A DNA stretch of 64,000 bases, taken from positions 264,397 through 328,396 of the forward strand of contig NZ_NFJD01000002.1 of NCBI RefSeq assembly GCF_002159705.1, given 5' to 3'. Position 1 is the stretch's first letter; each line of letters starts with the position of its first letter. Origin of the DNA: Elusimicrobium sp. An273 (GTDB lineage: Bacteria; Elusimicrobiota; Elusimicrobia; Elusimicrobiales; Elusimicrobiaceae). The position numbers and the translations under genes were made by a program. Positions 16,170 to 24,813 of this stretch are shown here, one piece after another. The notes beneath the pieces were generated by a model that saw nothing but the letters and a program-made list of their open reading frames with translations, was not told the origin of the DNA and did no database searches.

Positions 16170-16349
16170 ATGATGGGTATTATTACGATTTTGATTTTTG
16201 TAGTGTTGTTGGCGGTGCCGGGGTTTTACATCATTACCCGGAAAGTATTTCCGAAAGGAAGCAAAAAATCAGCGATGTGGATTTCTATTCTGCTGACGAT
16301 TTTGTTGGTAGGAATTCTGGCGGCCGTAACGGCAACTACACCGGTATAA
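16170..16349 (+). CDS. Small two-helix membrane protein, rightward, within the structural leader
   Basis: A 59-residue protein beginning MMGIITILIFVVLLAV with a first helix (about 3-23), a basic loop (TRKVFPKGSKKS) and a second helix (37-54). It has an excellent ribosome site, GAAGGAGG (16153-16160), nine bases before the ATG and a terminator behind it, so it is a real gene though too short for most gene finders. It is antisense to the leader RNA of the leftward structural operon. No family recognised; it could be a moron, a small toxin-like peptide, or a superinfection factor. Confidence 0.75.
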   Translation: MMGIITILIFVVLLAVPGFYIITRKVFPKGSKKSAMWISILLTILLVGILAAVTATTPV

Positions 16350-16372
16350 CTGCAACGGCTTTTTAAAACATC

Positions 16373-16398
16373 CCCACCCCAAGCGGGTGGGTTTTTTT
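16373..16398 (+). terminator. Terminator of the small membrane protein gene
   Basis: CCCACCC (16373-16379) pairs with GGGTGGG (16385-16391) around CAAGC, followed by TTTTTTT (16392-16398). Confidence 0.9.
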
Positions 16399-16712
16399 AT
16401 GCAAAAAACAGCAGCGGATATATAAAATACAGCCGTCAAACCAAGAAACGAATCAAAATAAAGGAATTTACTGCGGTAGGATTACTTCTATTTCTTAATT
16501 ATAGCATAAAAATATGGGAGTTGTCAAGTAAAATTTCAAAACGAAGCCCAAAATTTATTTTCTCTTCTAAAATCAGCTAACAAGACAAGAAGCCAACGGG
16601 CAGGCAACCACCCGCGAGGGCAGGGCCCCTTAAAAAGCGGCATGAAAAGCATATTGTGGAAAGAAAGGATTCCCGTTTACAGGCGGTCAGACATCCGCAA
16701 GCCGCGGCCTTT
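16399..16712 (-). promoter_or_regulatory. Consensus promoter for the structural genes, within a gene-free spacer
   Basis: On the leftward strand TTGACA (16522-16527) and TATAAT (16498-16503) are separated by 18 bases; start near 16491. It would drive portal through lysis genes. The rest of the spacer (16530-16712), between this promoter and the end of the last ChaN/Tiki-like gene, holds no gene and no clear terminator. Confidence 0.85.
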
Positions 16713-17837
16713 TTATTCTTCCGACTGAAGAATTACCGTCATATCCGAGCCAAGAATTTTCTTATACGGCGAGGGTTTTACCCAGCTTTCCACCAACCGG
16801 GCCCGCGGCGAAGAATGAAATTGGGCCCGCACGGCAGCTTCTTCCCGGAAATAAATAAACAAAGGGTTATTCAGCGTGAGATATTCCGGCACCGTAAACA
16901 GTACCACAAAAGAATCTCCCCCCAGCATAGAAGGGAGGTTAAAGTCCTGATTATACCCTACGTGGCCAAAGCCCGCATAGACGACAATCAGCGCATCCGG
17001 CTCCTGCTGGCGCAGCGCCCGCAGGTATTGCGCCCACATTTTGTTGCGCAGGCGCACGCCTTCAAACGAGCAAGAAAAATCTTCATACATTTGATCGGTC
17101 GGTTTTTGGCGGGTCGTCCGCACGATGAAATTTTGCAGTTCATTCTCCCGCTCTAATCCAATCACCGGTATCCCCGCTTTTACCGCGGCGTACAACACCC
17201 GTACCGATACCCGCCGCGTATCCGGCAGCAGCTGCGCGATTTCTTCCGGGCGCGTAACGGTCCGGTCTGCCCCCAGCGGCAATTGTTCATAAGCCGGCAA
17301 GAACTCCGTGGCCAAATAAATTTTCCGCCCGGGATACAGCTTCGGCAACGCTTGGATGAGGCGGGTTACTTCCTCCGCCAAGGGCACTATGCCATGCACT
17401 TCCCCCAAGTAGAGCGTTTTTAAATCTTTGGGAAGGTAGGCCGCGTAAGGGATGTCGCCGGTATACACACAGCTCTGGATGCGCCCGACAATGGAAGCGG
17501 AATGCGCATGAAATTTTTCATAATTTTGGGTAAACCGCTGGAGAGATTTAAAAATATAGGCATTATTTTTCTTGGAAACAGCCCCGTAAAGCGCAGGATC
17601 CAACTGGGCAGAAATATGCGTATTCCATAAGTCCGCCCCATGGGCAGACATAACCGCCGGCGGCAAATACATATACATATTGCCCAATTCAAACGAAAGG
17701 CATTTTCCACCGGCCGCCTGTACGCCGGATTTGGAAAGTGCCGGCAGCAGCGGGCGCAGCGCTTTGGCCGCTTGGGCAAATGCGCTTTGCGGGAACACCA
17801 GAACAACCAGAAGTAAAAAACAGACGATTTTTTTCAT
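16713..17837 (-). CDS. Secreted ChaN/Tiki-superfamily protein, paralogue A
   Basis: 374 residues; signal peptide to about residue 22 (FPQSAFAQ). Shows the superfamily motif set: GEVH (145-148), TEF (177-179), GLERE (227-231), RNKMW (264-268) and YAGFGH (287-292), that is two Gly-x-x-His sites plus Glu and Arg. Known relatives are the iron-regulated haem-binding ChaN and the Tiki/TraB metalloproteases, so metal or haem binding, or hydrolysis, is plausible but unproven. No lipobox, so probably periplasmic or released. It is the last and most divergent of eight tandem copies, and it lacks the QKxLLP motif and the long middle region of the others. It follows paralogue B by nine bases. Confidence 0.75.
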   Translation of the reverse strand: MKKIVCFLLLVVLVFPQSAFAQAAKALRPLLPALSKSGVQAAGGKCLSFELGNMYMYLPPAVMSAHGADLWNTHISAQLDPALYGAVSKKNNAYIFKSLQRFTQNYEKFHAHSASIVGRIQSCVYTGDIPYAAYLPKDLKTLYLGEVHGIVPLAEEVTRLIQALPKLYPGRKIYLATEFLPAYEQLPLGADRTVTRPEEIAQLLPDTRRVSVRVLYAAVKAGIPVIGLERENELQNFIVRTTRQKPTDQMYEDFSCSFEGVRLRNKMWAQYLRALRQQEPDALIVVYAGFGHVGYNQDFNLPSMLGGDSFVVLFTVPEYLTLNNPLFIYFREEAAVRAQFHSSPRARLVESWVKPSPYKKILGSDMTVILQSEE

Positions 17838-17846
17838 ATTCCCTCT

Positions 17847-19262
17847 TTATTTTTGGGGCACCGCCCACGCATAATCAAACCCTACCTGCCGGCCTAATAA
17901 ACGGGCGTTTTCTCCCGTCCAATAATACAAGCTGGAAGTAATATGATTGCGCACAAAGAACGGGTCTTCTTTTCCCCACACGTGATAGAGCAGGGAGTGG
18001 CGAGAAGGCACTTCGGAAGTAACGTCCAACACTACGGGGTGTTCGCCGGCAAAAAATTTAGGAAGCGCAAAAGGCATTAACCACGAAGTATGCCCGACAC
18101 CGGCATAGACCAAGAACAACGCGTCCGGATCCTGCTTGCGGATTTCCGTCATTTTTTCTTCTATGACGCGCGCCCAAATTTTATTGCGTTCCGACAACGC
18201 AAAGAGCGACAAAAATTCTGCTTTCGTCATATTTTGATGAAACATTTTAAACTGGGTCGGATCTTCCAGCGGGTACACCTCCACATTTCTCATCAAGGCC
18301 ACAAAGAAGAACGACAGGGCGTACCCGATTTGGTCGCTGTGTTTAAGAGTAATCGGCTCCAGCGGCGTTTCTGGCACGCGGCGGTAATAGGTGGCAATGG
18401 TATTGCGGGAACCCGCCTGGGCCGGCGGCAAATCTATAAATTCCGTGAACAGGACAATCCGGCGGTTCGGATTCTGTTGCCGAATCTCATTTAACAAAGA
18501 GGCCAAGTTGTATTGAATTTCATCATGATGATGCGTTTCTCCAAAGAAAACGAGTTTTTCTTTGGACAGTCGGGATGCCAAATAGCTGATTTCATCTTCC
18601 CCTTGATAGCGGACTAACTCGTTTTTCCCCTGCCCGGGGTATTTGCGCAGCCAGTCGGATTTATCGGCAAATCCGCGGCTGAAAAACAGGCTCAGTTTAT
18701 TGGTTTTCAAAGCCGTTTCGCTAGGGGTAAGCTGCGGCATAAAAATGGCTCTTAATACAGGAATATCTTCTTCGGGCGCGAAGCGGGCCTTCCAAAGATC
18801 CATAACGGCTTTATAACTTTCGTATACTTCCCGCTGCAGGCCTTCGGCCTTGCCCGCCGTCACTTCTTCCGGCAAGGCAGTCAAATCCGCAATGACACTC
18901 GATTTCTTTTTAGGCTTTGCAAACAGGCGGATTTTTTTTAAAGACGCATCCAAAAGCTGTTTCCAATTTTTTGAATCAGACGTTGTTTTTTTGTTAAAAA
19001 AGATTCCCTGTACGGCCGCCGGGTCGCTCCAAGAAGCCACTTCAGCGCTTCCCAAGCCGGACTGCAGCGCCTGCACCTTTGCGACGGAAGGAGAAACGAC
19101 CTTTCCCGCCGCACCGGGCAAACGGCCCGCCTGTGGGGCAACGGCCTTGGGCCCCGCCGTCAGCGCGCGTACGGCTGGCACCGCTTTTTTCTGTGCCCAT
19201 ACCGGCACGCCCGCCCCCACCACACAACAGGCCAACAACAAAATACGAAAAAACTTACCCAT
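17847..19262 (-). CDS. Secreted ChaN/Tiki-superfamily protein, paralogue B
   Basis: 471 residues; signal peptide ending VWAQ (to about 24) with the array's common post-cleavage start QKxxxPAVRA. A long Lys/Ala-rich region (30-230) precedes the core: GETHHHDEIQ (241-250), FTEFIDLPP (272-280), EVYPLED (328-334), RNKIW (359-363), YAGVGHTSW (386-394), then PKFF. The GETHHH stretch adds further His. Nearest array members by eye are D, F and G. It is separated from C by 13 bases and from A by nine, so it is cotranscribed. The biochemical role is unknown; the motif set is that of ChaN/Tiki proteins. Confidence 0.8.
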   Translation of the reverse strand: MGKFFRILLLACCVVGAGVPVWAQKKAVPAVRALTAGPKAVAPQAGRLPGAAGKVVSPSVAKVQALQSGLGSAEVASWSDPAAVQGIFFNKKTTSDSKNWKQLLDASLKKIRLFAKPKKKSSVIADLTALPEEVTAGKAEGLQREVYESYKAVMDLWKARFAPEEDIPVLRAIFMPQLTPSETALKTNKLSLFFSRGFADKSDWLRKYPGQGKNELVRYQGEDEISYLASRLSKEKLVFFGETHHHDEIQYNLASLLNEIRQQNPNRRIVLFTEFIDLPPAQAGSRNTIATYYRRVPETPLEPITLKHSDQIGYALSFFFVALMRNVEVYPLEDPTQFKMFHQNMTKAEFLSLFALSERNKIWARVIEEKMTEIRKQDPDALFLVYAGVGHTSWLMPFALPKFFAGEHPVVLDVTSEVPSRHSLLYHVWGKEDPFFVRNHITSSLYYWTGENARLLGRQVGFDYAWAVPQK

Positions 19263-19275
19263 ATTAAACTCCTAT

Positions 19276-20553
19276 TTAAGGCATTGCCGGCGTTTCAAAC
19301 GGAAGCAGTACCTGAGCGTCAAAGCCCAAAACAGATGAATAATTTGAATCTTTTTTCCAAGTCATTAAATACGGTTTATCCACTTCAGCCATGCGGTAAG
19401 GAGTTTTCCCTTGCAGCAACCCCAAAAAACCGCTTTGAAAACCGTTTCTAAGTTCGATGCAAAAAGGCTTTTTGTCTTGCAGCATGCGGGCCAGCGACTC
19501 CGCAATGCTCTTACTAATATGCTTGTTCCCGGCATATACAAAAAACACGGCATCGGGCGTCTGGCGAAGCGTTTGCTCCATCACCCGCCGGATAATGCCT
19601 TCCCAATACTTATTGCGCACCGGCATCACCCGAAAAGACGTATTGGCCACCGTAAACTCCAGTTGGCTCAGCTCCACCGTTTTTTGATACGTAAACCGGA
19701 TATCTTCCAGCCCGTAAATATCCATTGACAGCGACTGCCCCAGCCGATAAATTTCGTTCGCAAAATCGGGATTCTTTTCAAAAAAGTCCGCCGGCACCGC
19801 TTGCCCGGCCTGCCAAAAGGACGGATGACTGCTTGGCAAAAACTCAGAAAACAAAACGATTTTCCGCTTCGGATAGCGCGCATGATACTGCCGCAGCAGC
19901 GCCGCCATTTCCGCCTGCAAATTGGCCCGTCCGTGCACTTCCCCCACCAGAATCAGGCGGTTTTCCGGCCCAATCGTCTGCGCCAACAGCCCGGGGCGGT
20001 CTATTTCCGTAATTTGTAAAGCGGCGTGGATATCCGCCTGATGCGCCATTACATACGCGGCCTGTTTTTTAAAGTTCGGCGCAATCCGCAGCAGCCAGTC
20101 GTTGTTTTCGACTGCAAAGCGGGTATTCGTCGTCAAGAAAGGGTACCAATCCAAAAACAGCCGGGCCTGTTCGGCCGTAAAACCCAACGCAAGGAATTTA
20201 ACGGCCTGCAAACGCAGGGCTTGGGGCGCGTTGCTAAAAATAAACTTTTCTATCTCGTCCAGTTCCCGCAAGGTGCCGCGGCGGCTCTGCTGCAACAGCA
20301 CCGAGCGGTTCACCGCCGCAGACAAACTTTCCAGCTGTTGTAAGGAAATCTGCACCGGCGGCACATACGAAAACGGCCCCTTTACGCTGACGGGAGGAGC
20401 CCAATGCAAGACGGACGCGCCGGCGGCTTTCTTCACGCTTCCGGCACCGGCCGCGCGCAACGCCGGAACAAGCTGCTTTTGGGCCCACGCCTGTAGAGGC
20501 GTTCCCAAACTGCTCAGGATGAATAGGCTGCCCAGCAAGATGCGTTTTAACAT
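19276..20553 (-). CDS. Secreted ChaN/Tiki-superfamily protein, paralogue C
   Basis: 425 residues; signal peptide ending AWAQ (to about 25), then KQLVPALRAA. Core motifs: GEVH (204-207), SEFLPSSHP (236-244), IYGLED (279-284), RNKYW (313-317), YAGNKH (340-345). The second Gly-x-x-His is GNKH here and the following SW and PKFF elements of the other copies are missing, so it is, with A, one of the two divergent members. It lacks Cys in the mature part. Only four bases separate it from D, so it is in one operon. Role unknown. Confidence 0.75.
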   Translation of the reverse strand: MLKRILLGSLFILSSLGTPLQAWAQKQLVPALRAAGAGSVKKAAGASVLHWAPPVSVKGPFSYVPPVQISLQQLESLSAAVNRSVLLQQSRRGTLRELDEIEKFIFSNAPQALRLQAVKFLALGFTAEQARLFLDWYPFLTTNTRFAVENNDWLLRIAPNFKKQAAYVMAHQADIHAALQITEIDRPGLLAQTIGPENRLILVGEVHGRANLQAEMAALLRQYHARYPKRKIVLFSEFLPSSHPSFWQAGQAVPADFFEKNPDFANEIYRLGQSLSMDIYGLEDIRFTYQKTVELSQLEFTVANTSFRVMPVRNKYWEGIIRRVMEQTLRQTPDAVFFVYAGNKHISKSIAESLARMLQDKKPFCIELRNGFQSGFLGLLQGKTPYRMAEVDKPYLMTWKKDSNYSSVLGFDAQVLLPFETPAMP

Positions 20554-20557
20554 ACGT

Positions 20558-21901
20558 TCACCTGTTTTCTTCCGGCACTACCAAGGCATAATCAAAACCT
20601 GTTTTCTGCGCAAAAATGCGCCCCAGTCCGCTTTTCCAATAGTATAGCGTTAAATCGGAATGAGGGGTAAAGAAGACATCCTCTTTTCCCCACACGGTAT
20701 ACAAGGCGGAAACGGACGAAGGCTGACCAAGCGTTACTTCTACCACCGCCGGTTTTTCAGCGGCGAAAAACTTGGGCAACGAATAGGGCAACAGCCACGA
20801 AGTATGCCCGATTCCGGCATACACCACAAACAAGGCGTTGGGATCGGTCTGCCGAACGGCGGCCATTTTGCGCTCTATAATCCGCGCCCAGGTTTTATTG
20901 CGAAGCGAAATGGAAAGCGCCGGATTTTTGACCTGGCATATAGGCCCGCATTCCTGTTCCAACACTTCCATCAGCCGGCGGTCTTCCAGCGGATAAATTT
21001 CCACTTTTTCTTGGAACAAACGCAAAAATAAATTGGCTGCATAATCGATGCGCGCGGCGGACGAAAAATCTTCTTGGTTTAATTTGTCCAAAGACATTTC
21101 CTTGGTTTTCAAATAATAGTCCGACAGGGAACTTCCTTCCCGGGGAGCGTTGGAATTTAAATCAATAAATTCCGTAAATAAAATCACCCGGCGGCGCGGA
21201 TTTTGCTTTTTTAAAAACAAAACTAATTTGGTGATGGTCTGCTGTACGGAAGAAATCCCGTGCTGTTCGCCGATAAGGATCATTCTTTCTTTGTTTAATT
21301 TTTGGGCAAATTCGCCCAGCACATTGTCCGACTGCAGCCGCCCCAATAATTTGCGCCCTTGGTCGGGCACGTTGGCGAGCCACTGCATTTTGCCAAAGAA
21401 ATTTCTGCTGGCTAGCAAAACGATTTTGTTGTTTTTTACCGCAAATTCGGACGGCCATTCAATCGGCTTATAAATGCTTTTAAACAGCCAATTGTTTAAA
21501 AACTGGTTGTTCCATAACCAAAGTTTCTTTACTTCCGTTACCACTTCCCGGTTCCGCTTCGCCCATTCCGAACTCACGTTGGCCTGATAATACAGCTCCA
21601 ATAACTGCGAAAGCAGATCTTCCATTTCTTCTTGCTGAACCCGTATGTTTTTTAACGAAACATTGGCCAAAAACGCCTCTTCCGCCGCCGCAGCGTCTGC
21701 CACTTCCTCCAACTCTTTGCCTAACGCCGAGCGAAAACCGGACGTTCCTGTTTTCCCCGTTTGCCCGCCAACCGCATTTTTTACGGCGTCTCCTTTTACG
21801 GCACGCGCAATGGGCAGCAGGCGTTTTTGCGCCCACAACGAAGGGGCCGCCAGCATGCCGCATCCGAGCAAAAGGAGTACAAATACAATTCTTTTTTTCA
21901 T
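20558..21901 (-). CDS. Secreted ChaN/Tiki-superfamily protein, paralogue D
   Basis: 447 residues; signal peptide ending SLWAQ (to about 25), then KRLLPIARA. Core motifs: GEQHGISSVQ (211-220), FTEFID (242-247), EIYPLED (301-307), RNKTW (334-338), YAGIGHTSW (361-369), then PKFF. The GEQH element has Gln in place of the Thr/Phe/Tyr of its neighbours. A TATAGT-like -10 lies about 20 bases before the ATG in a 45-base spacer, so D may begin a subunit of the array (D-C-B-A). Family clear, role unknown. Confidence 0.8.
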   Translation of the reverse strand: MKKRIVFVLLLLGCGMLAAPSLWAQKRLLPIARAVKGDAVKNAVGGQTGKTGTSGFRSALGKELEEVADAAAAEEAFLANVSLKNIRVQQEEMEDLLSQLLELYYQANVSSEWAKRNREVVTEVKKLWLWNNQFLNNWLFKSIYKPIEWPSEFAVKNNKIVLLASRNFFGKMQWLANVPDQGRKLLGRLQSDNVLGEFAQKLNKERMILIGEQHGISSVQQTITKLVLFLKKQNPRRRVILFTEFIDLNSNAPREGSSLSDYYLKTKEMSLDKLNQEDFSSAARIDYAANLFLRLFQEKVEIYPLEDRRLMEVLEQECGPICQVKNPALSISLRNKTWARIIERKMAAVRQTDPNALFVVYAGIGHTSWLLPYSLPKFFAAEKPAVVEVTLGQPSSVSALYTVWGKEDVFFTPHSDLTLYYWKSGLGRIFAQKTGFDYALVVPEENR

Positions 21902-21946
21902 CTTTAACTTATACTATATTTCTTTTTTTAAGTTCTATAAAAATTT

Positions 21947-23347
21947 CTACTGCATCCGCTCCGCCCACGCAAGGTATTGGCGCAGCAGTTTCCCTCTGAA
22001 AGAAGCCGGCAGCACCCACAAGTAATCAAACCCGCTGTTTTGAACCAATTGCTTGGCGTCCGCCCCTTCCCAGTACGAAAGGGAGGCCTGCTGGGGGTTG
22101 GAAAACGGCGCGCTGTCCGCCCCCCACAGGGCGTACAGAACATTATTTTTAAAAGCAAGATCAAACTGAAATTCTACGACGACCGGTTTTTCCGGGGCGA
22201 AGAAAGCCGGCAGCGGGCTTTGGCGCCGCCAAGACGTATGGCCCGTCCCGGCGTACACGATAAACAACGCATCGGGATCCGTCCGGCGGATTTCATCCAT
22301 TTTTTGCCGGATAATCCGCGCCCAGGTTTTGTTGCGGTACGAAACCCCCAACGCCTGCGCTTCTTGTCCGCCAGACGCCTTCAGCAAATCCGAAAAATCC
22401 CGATCTTCCAAGGGATATACTTCCACCCGGGCCTGCAGCAACCGCTGGAACACGCCTCTGGCATAGGGTTGTTTGGCCGCGGCTTGTTTGGAAAGCTGCG
22501 GCGCCGTATGCGCATCTATTCTTCGGTAATAGGTTTCCAAAGTTTGATTGGCAATTTGTTTTCCTTGCGAAGGCAACGCTAAAAATTCCGAAAACACCAC
22601 TATTCGGCGGGCGGGATTTTGTTTTTTGAGCTGTACAATCAAATCCCCCACCGCTTGTTGTACTTCAAATCTAAAATGCGTTTCCCCCAGCAGAATCAAT
22701 TTTTCCTGCTGCAGGCGTGCGGCCAGCTGCCGGGCCAGATTGCCGGAAGTAACGGTTTTCAGGGCCTGGCGCCCTTGGTTCGGATACCGATCCATCCACG
22801 TAAATTTTTGATACAGGCGCTGTAAATAATTTAAAAGCAGTCTGTTGTTGGCCACCGCTACCGAAGAATACTCCCGCATCGGCATAATTCCCTGCATATA
22901 CTTCAGCATTTTTTGAAAACGTCTATCGCCAAGGCCCACGTTATCTATTTCCTGCAGCGTTTCCTGAAATTCGCCCAACGTTTGCAAATGCCCGGTGCCC
23001 GTGCCTCCGGCCGCCAGATGTTTGCGCCACGCGGTTACGGGGCGGTGCAAATCCACCCGTTTCAACAAAACCTGCTGTTTGAGGCGTCTCCAAAGAGCGG
23101 ACTCTTTGGGGGACGCCATAAAACGCTGCGGCATTTTTACCGAAGGCTGCCAGGAGAGGCAAGCGTCTTTTAAATGTTCCGAATAAGGAACCGAAACGCC
23201 CTTTATGAGGTTTTTTTGCACTTGCAGCGGCTGTTTAACGGCCCCGGCCCGAACGGCCGGCAGCAGCTGTTTTTGCGCAAACGACGTCCCGGCCCCGAAC
23301 AGGCCGACGGTGATGAAGATAAATAAAAATTTCTTTTGTATCCTCAT
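21947..23347 (-). CDS. Secreted ChaN/Tiki-superfamily protein, paralogue E
   Basis: 466 residues; signal peptide ending SFAQ (to about 25), then KQLLPAVRAG. Core motifs: GETHFRFEVQQAV (221-233), FSEF (252-255), VEVYPLED (308-315), RNKTW (338-342), YAGTGHTSW (365-373), then PAFF. By eye it is closest to H: both share the TxWRKH motif, a matching GEFQETL/PEEFQATL helix, QQAVGDLI and a long C-terminal tail past PLPAFF/PLAAFF. The E-H pair separated by F and G suggests duplication of a block, not of single genes. Two bases separate it from F. Confidence 0.8.
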   Translation of the reverse strand: MRIQKKFLFIFITVGLFGAGTSFAQKQLLPAVRAGAVKQPLQVQKNLIKGVSVPYSEHLKDACLSWQPSVKMPQRFMASPKESALWRRLKQQVLLKRVDLHRPVTAWRKHLAAGGTGTGHLQTLGEFQETLQEIDNVGLGDRRFQKMLKYMQGIMPMREYSSVAVANNRLLLNYLQRLYQKFTWMDRYPNQGRQALKTVTSGNLARQLAARLQQEKLILLGETHFRFEVQQAVGDLIVQLKKQNPARRIVVFSEFLALPSQGKQIANQTLETYYRRIDAHTAPQLSKQAAAKQPYARGVFQRLLQARVEVYPLEDRDFSDLLKASGGQEAQALGVSYRNKTWARIIRQKMDEIRRTDPDALFIVYAGTGHTSWRRQSPLPAFFAPEKPVVVEFQFDLAFKNNVLYALWGADSAPFSNPQQASLSYWEGADAKQLVQNSGFDYLWVLPASFRGKLLRQYLAWAERMQ

Positions 23348-23349
23348 TT

Positions 23350-24612
23350 TTAGGGCAATATCAGTGCGTAATCAAAGCCGGTCTGCCTGCCTAACAGACG
23401 GGCCTCCCGCCCCTGCCAATAGAACAACGCCTGCTTGCGGAAATACGGATGTTCCCGATCCCACACCCCGCAAAGCGTATTTATTTCGGAAGGTTCCCCC
23501 ACCGAAAATTCCACCACGGACGTTTTTTCTTTGGCAAAAAATTTGGGCAGGGCATACGGCATAATCCAGGAGGTATGCGCCATGCCGGCGTACACCACAA
23601 ACAGCGCATCCGGATCCGTCTTGCGGATCTGCGCCATTTTATGCTCCATCATCCGCGCCCAGGTTTTGTTGCGAAGGGTAATAGCCAAGGCAGACACCTG
23701 CATATCCCGCAGCAGGCCCTCTTCCTGATAAATCATCGAGCACAGCTTGCGGTCTTCCAGCGGATAAATTTCAAAATGATCGTCCAGTAAAATTTCAAAC
23801 AAATCCCGCGCATAATCCAACCGCTTAAAAAGATGCGGATCATCCTCTTGGATCCGTTCGGTGGGGAACTCGCTGGCGCGGCGATAGTAAGAAGCCAGCG
23901 AAGCGGGAGCTCCCTCCCGTGCCGTGGGCGGCAAATCTATAAACTCGGTAAACAACACAATGCGCCGGCCCTGGTTACGATCTTTCAATGCATAGAGCAG
24001 CTGCCCCACCGCCCGCTGGATTTCCGGCACATAATGAAATTCCCCCAGGAAAACGATATGGCTGTCCTCCACTTTGGCCGCCAGCTGCTTGATTAAATTG
24101 CCCGAAGATACATAGCCTAACTCCGCTTGCCCCTGTCCTTTGCGTTGTTTGAGCCACTGGGTTTTTTGCAACAGTGATTTGCTGGCCGCCAGCACGATTT
24201 GATTGTTCTGATAGGCAAACGGGGTGTTCTCCTGTAGCGGCGTATACAACGTTTCATACGCGCCGCCATAGATTAAATCTTCATTTTGTTCCCACGTTTG
24301 GTCAATCTGGCGCAATAACTCGTCGTTTTTTGCCTGTCTTGTTTTATCCACCTGAAAAAGCGCGCGGCGCTGCAAGCTGTGCTGAAACTTCAGCCGGGAA
24401 GCAGGCGGCACTGCTTGGGCGGCAGGAAAACGGGTTAAAGCCCGAGCGGCAGTGGTGGCGCCAAACGAAGAGGCACTTCCACAGGCGCGGGCGGCCGTTT
24501 TGGGCGCATTTGTAAGCAAGGCGCGGCCCGCCGGCACCAGATTTTTCTGAGCCCATACCGGCGCCGCCGGAACAGATAAAATAAAAAACAACAACAGGAC
24601 TAAATTTTTCAT
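23350..24612 (-). CDS. Secreted ChaN/Tiki-superfamily protein, paralogue F
   Basis: 420 residues from the ATG at 24612 (MKNLVLLLFF); the open frame continues to 24804 but that part lies in the conserved promoter block and lacks a signal peptide. Signal peptide ends VWAQ, then KNLVPAGRA. Core motifs: GEFHYVPEIQ (190-199), FTEFIDLPP (221-229), EIYPLED (281-287), RNKTW (314-318), YAGMAHTSW (341-349), PKFF. The second site is Gly-Met-Ala-His. Its upstream block is repeated before H. Confidence 0.8.
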   Translation of the reverse strand: MKNLVLLLFFILSVPAAPVWAQKNLVPAGRALLTNAPKTAARACGSASSFGATTAARALTRFPAAQAVPPASRLKFQHSLQRRALFQVDKTRQAKNDELLRQIDQTWEQNEDLIYGGAYETLYTPLQENTPFAYQNNQIVLAASKSLLQKTQWLKQRKGQGQAELGYVSSGNLIKQLAAKVEDSHIVFLGEFHYVPEIQRAVGQLLYALKDRNQGRRIVLFTEFIDLPPTAREGAPASLASYYRRASEFPTERIQEDDPHLFKRLDYARDLFEILLDDHFEIYPLEDRKLCSMIYQEEGLLRDMQVSALAITLRNKTWARMMEHKMAQIRKTDPDALFVVYAGMAHTSWIMPYALPKFFAKEKTSVVEFSVGEPSEINTLCGVWDREHPYFRKQALFYWQGREARLLGRQTGFDYALILP

Positions 24613-24704
24613 ACTATTACTATATCGTTTTACCGTCTTAAAAAACAGAGTCTTTAGGCCTATTGTTTCCCTCCAAAAAGGCCTATTTACCTCTAGGCCC
24701 TCGG
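24613..24704 (-). repeat. Duplicated regulatory block, copy before paralogue F
   Basis: About 90 bases aligning with the block before paralogue H. Shared elements in leftward reading order: AGGGCC (copy F AGGGCCTAGA, copy H AGGGCCCAAA), a second element around TAGG...TTTTGGA, TAGGCC followed by ACTCTGTT, then TATAGTAATA-TATG including the start codon. TATAGT is the likely -10. The three spaced GGCC-type sites could bind a regulator. The parts between are much less alike, which argues for functional conservation. Confidence 0.65.
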
Positions 24705-24813
24705 CGGGGCAAAAAGCGCGTCGGACGTTCTTGTAAGGTTTCTTTTTAAGCGGCGCTCCGCCGCCCGGATAATCCCGGGCGGGAAAAGCGACATTTGGTA
24801 ACAAGCAGGAGGA

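Noticed and set aside
23350..24804. Paralogue F with a start at 24804
   Set aside because: The first 64 residues lie over the conserved regulatory block and would hide the signal peptide; the ATG at 24612 gives a standard leader.
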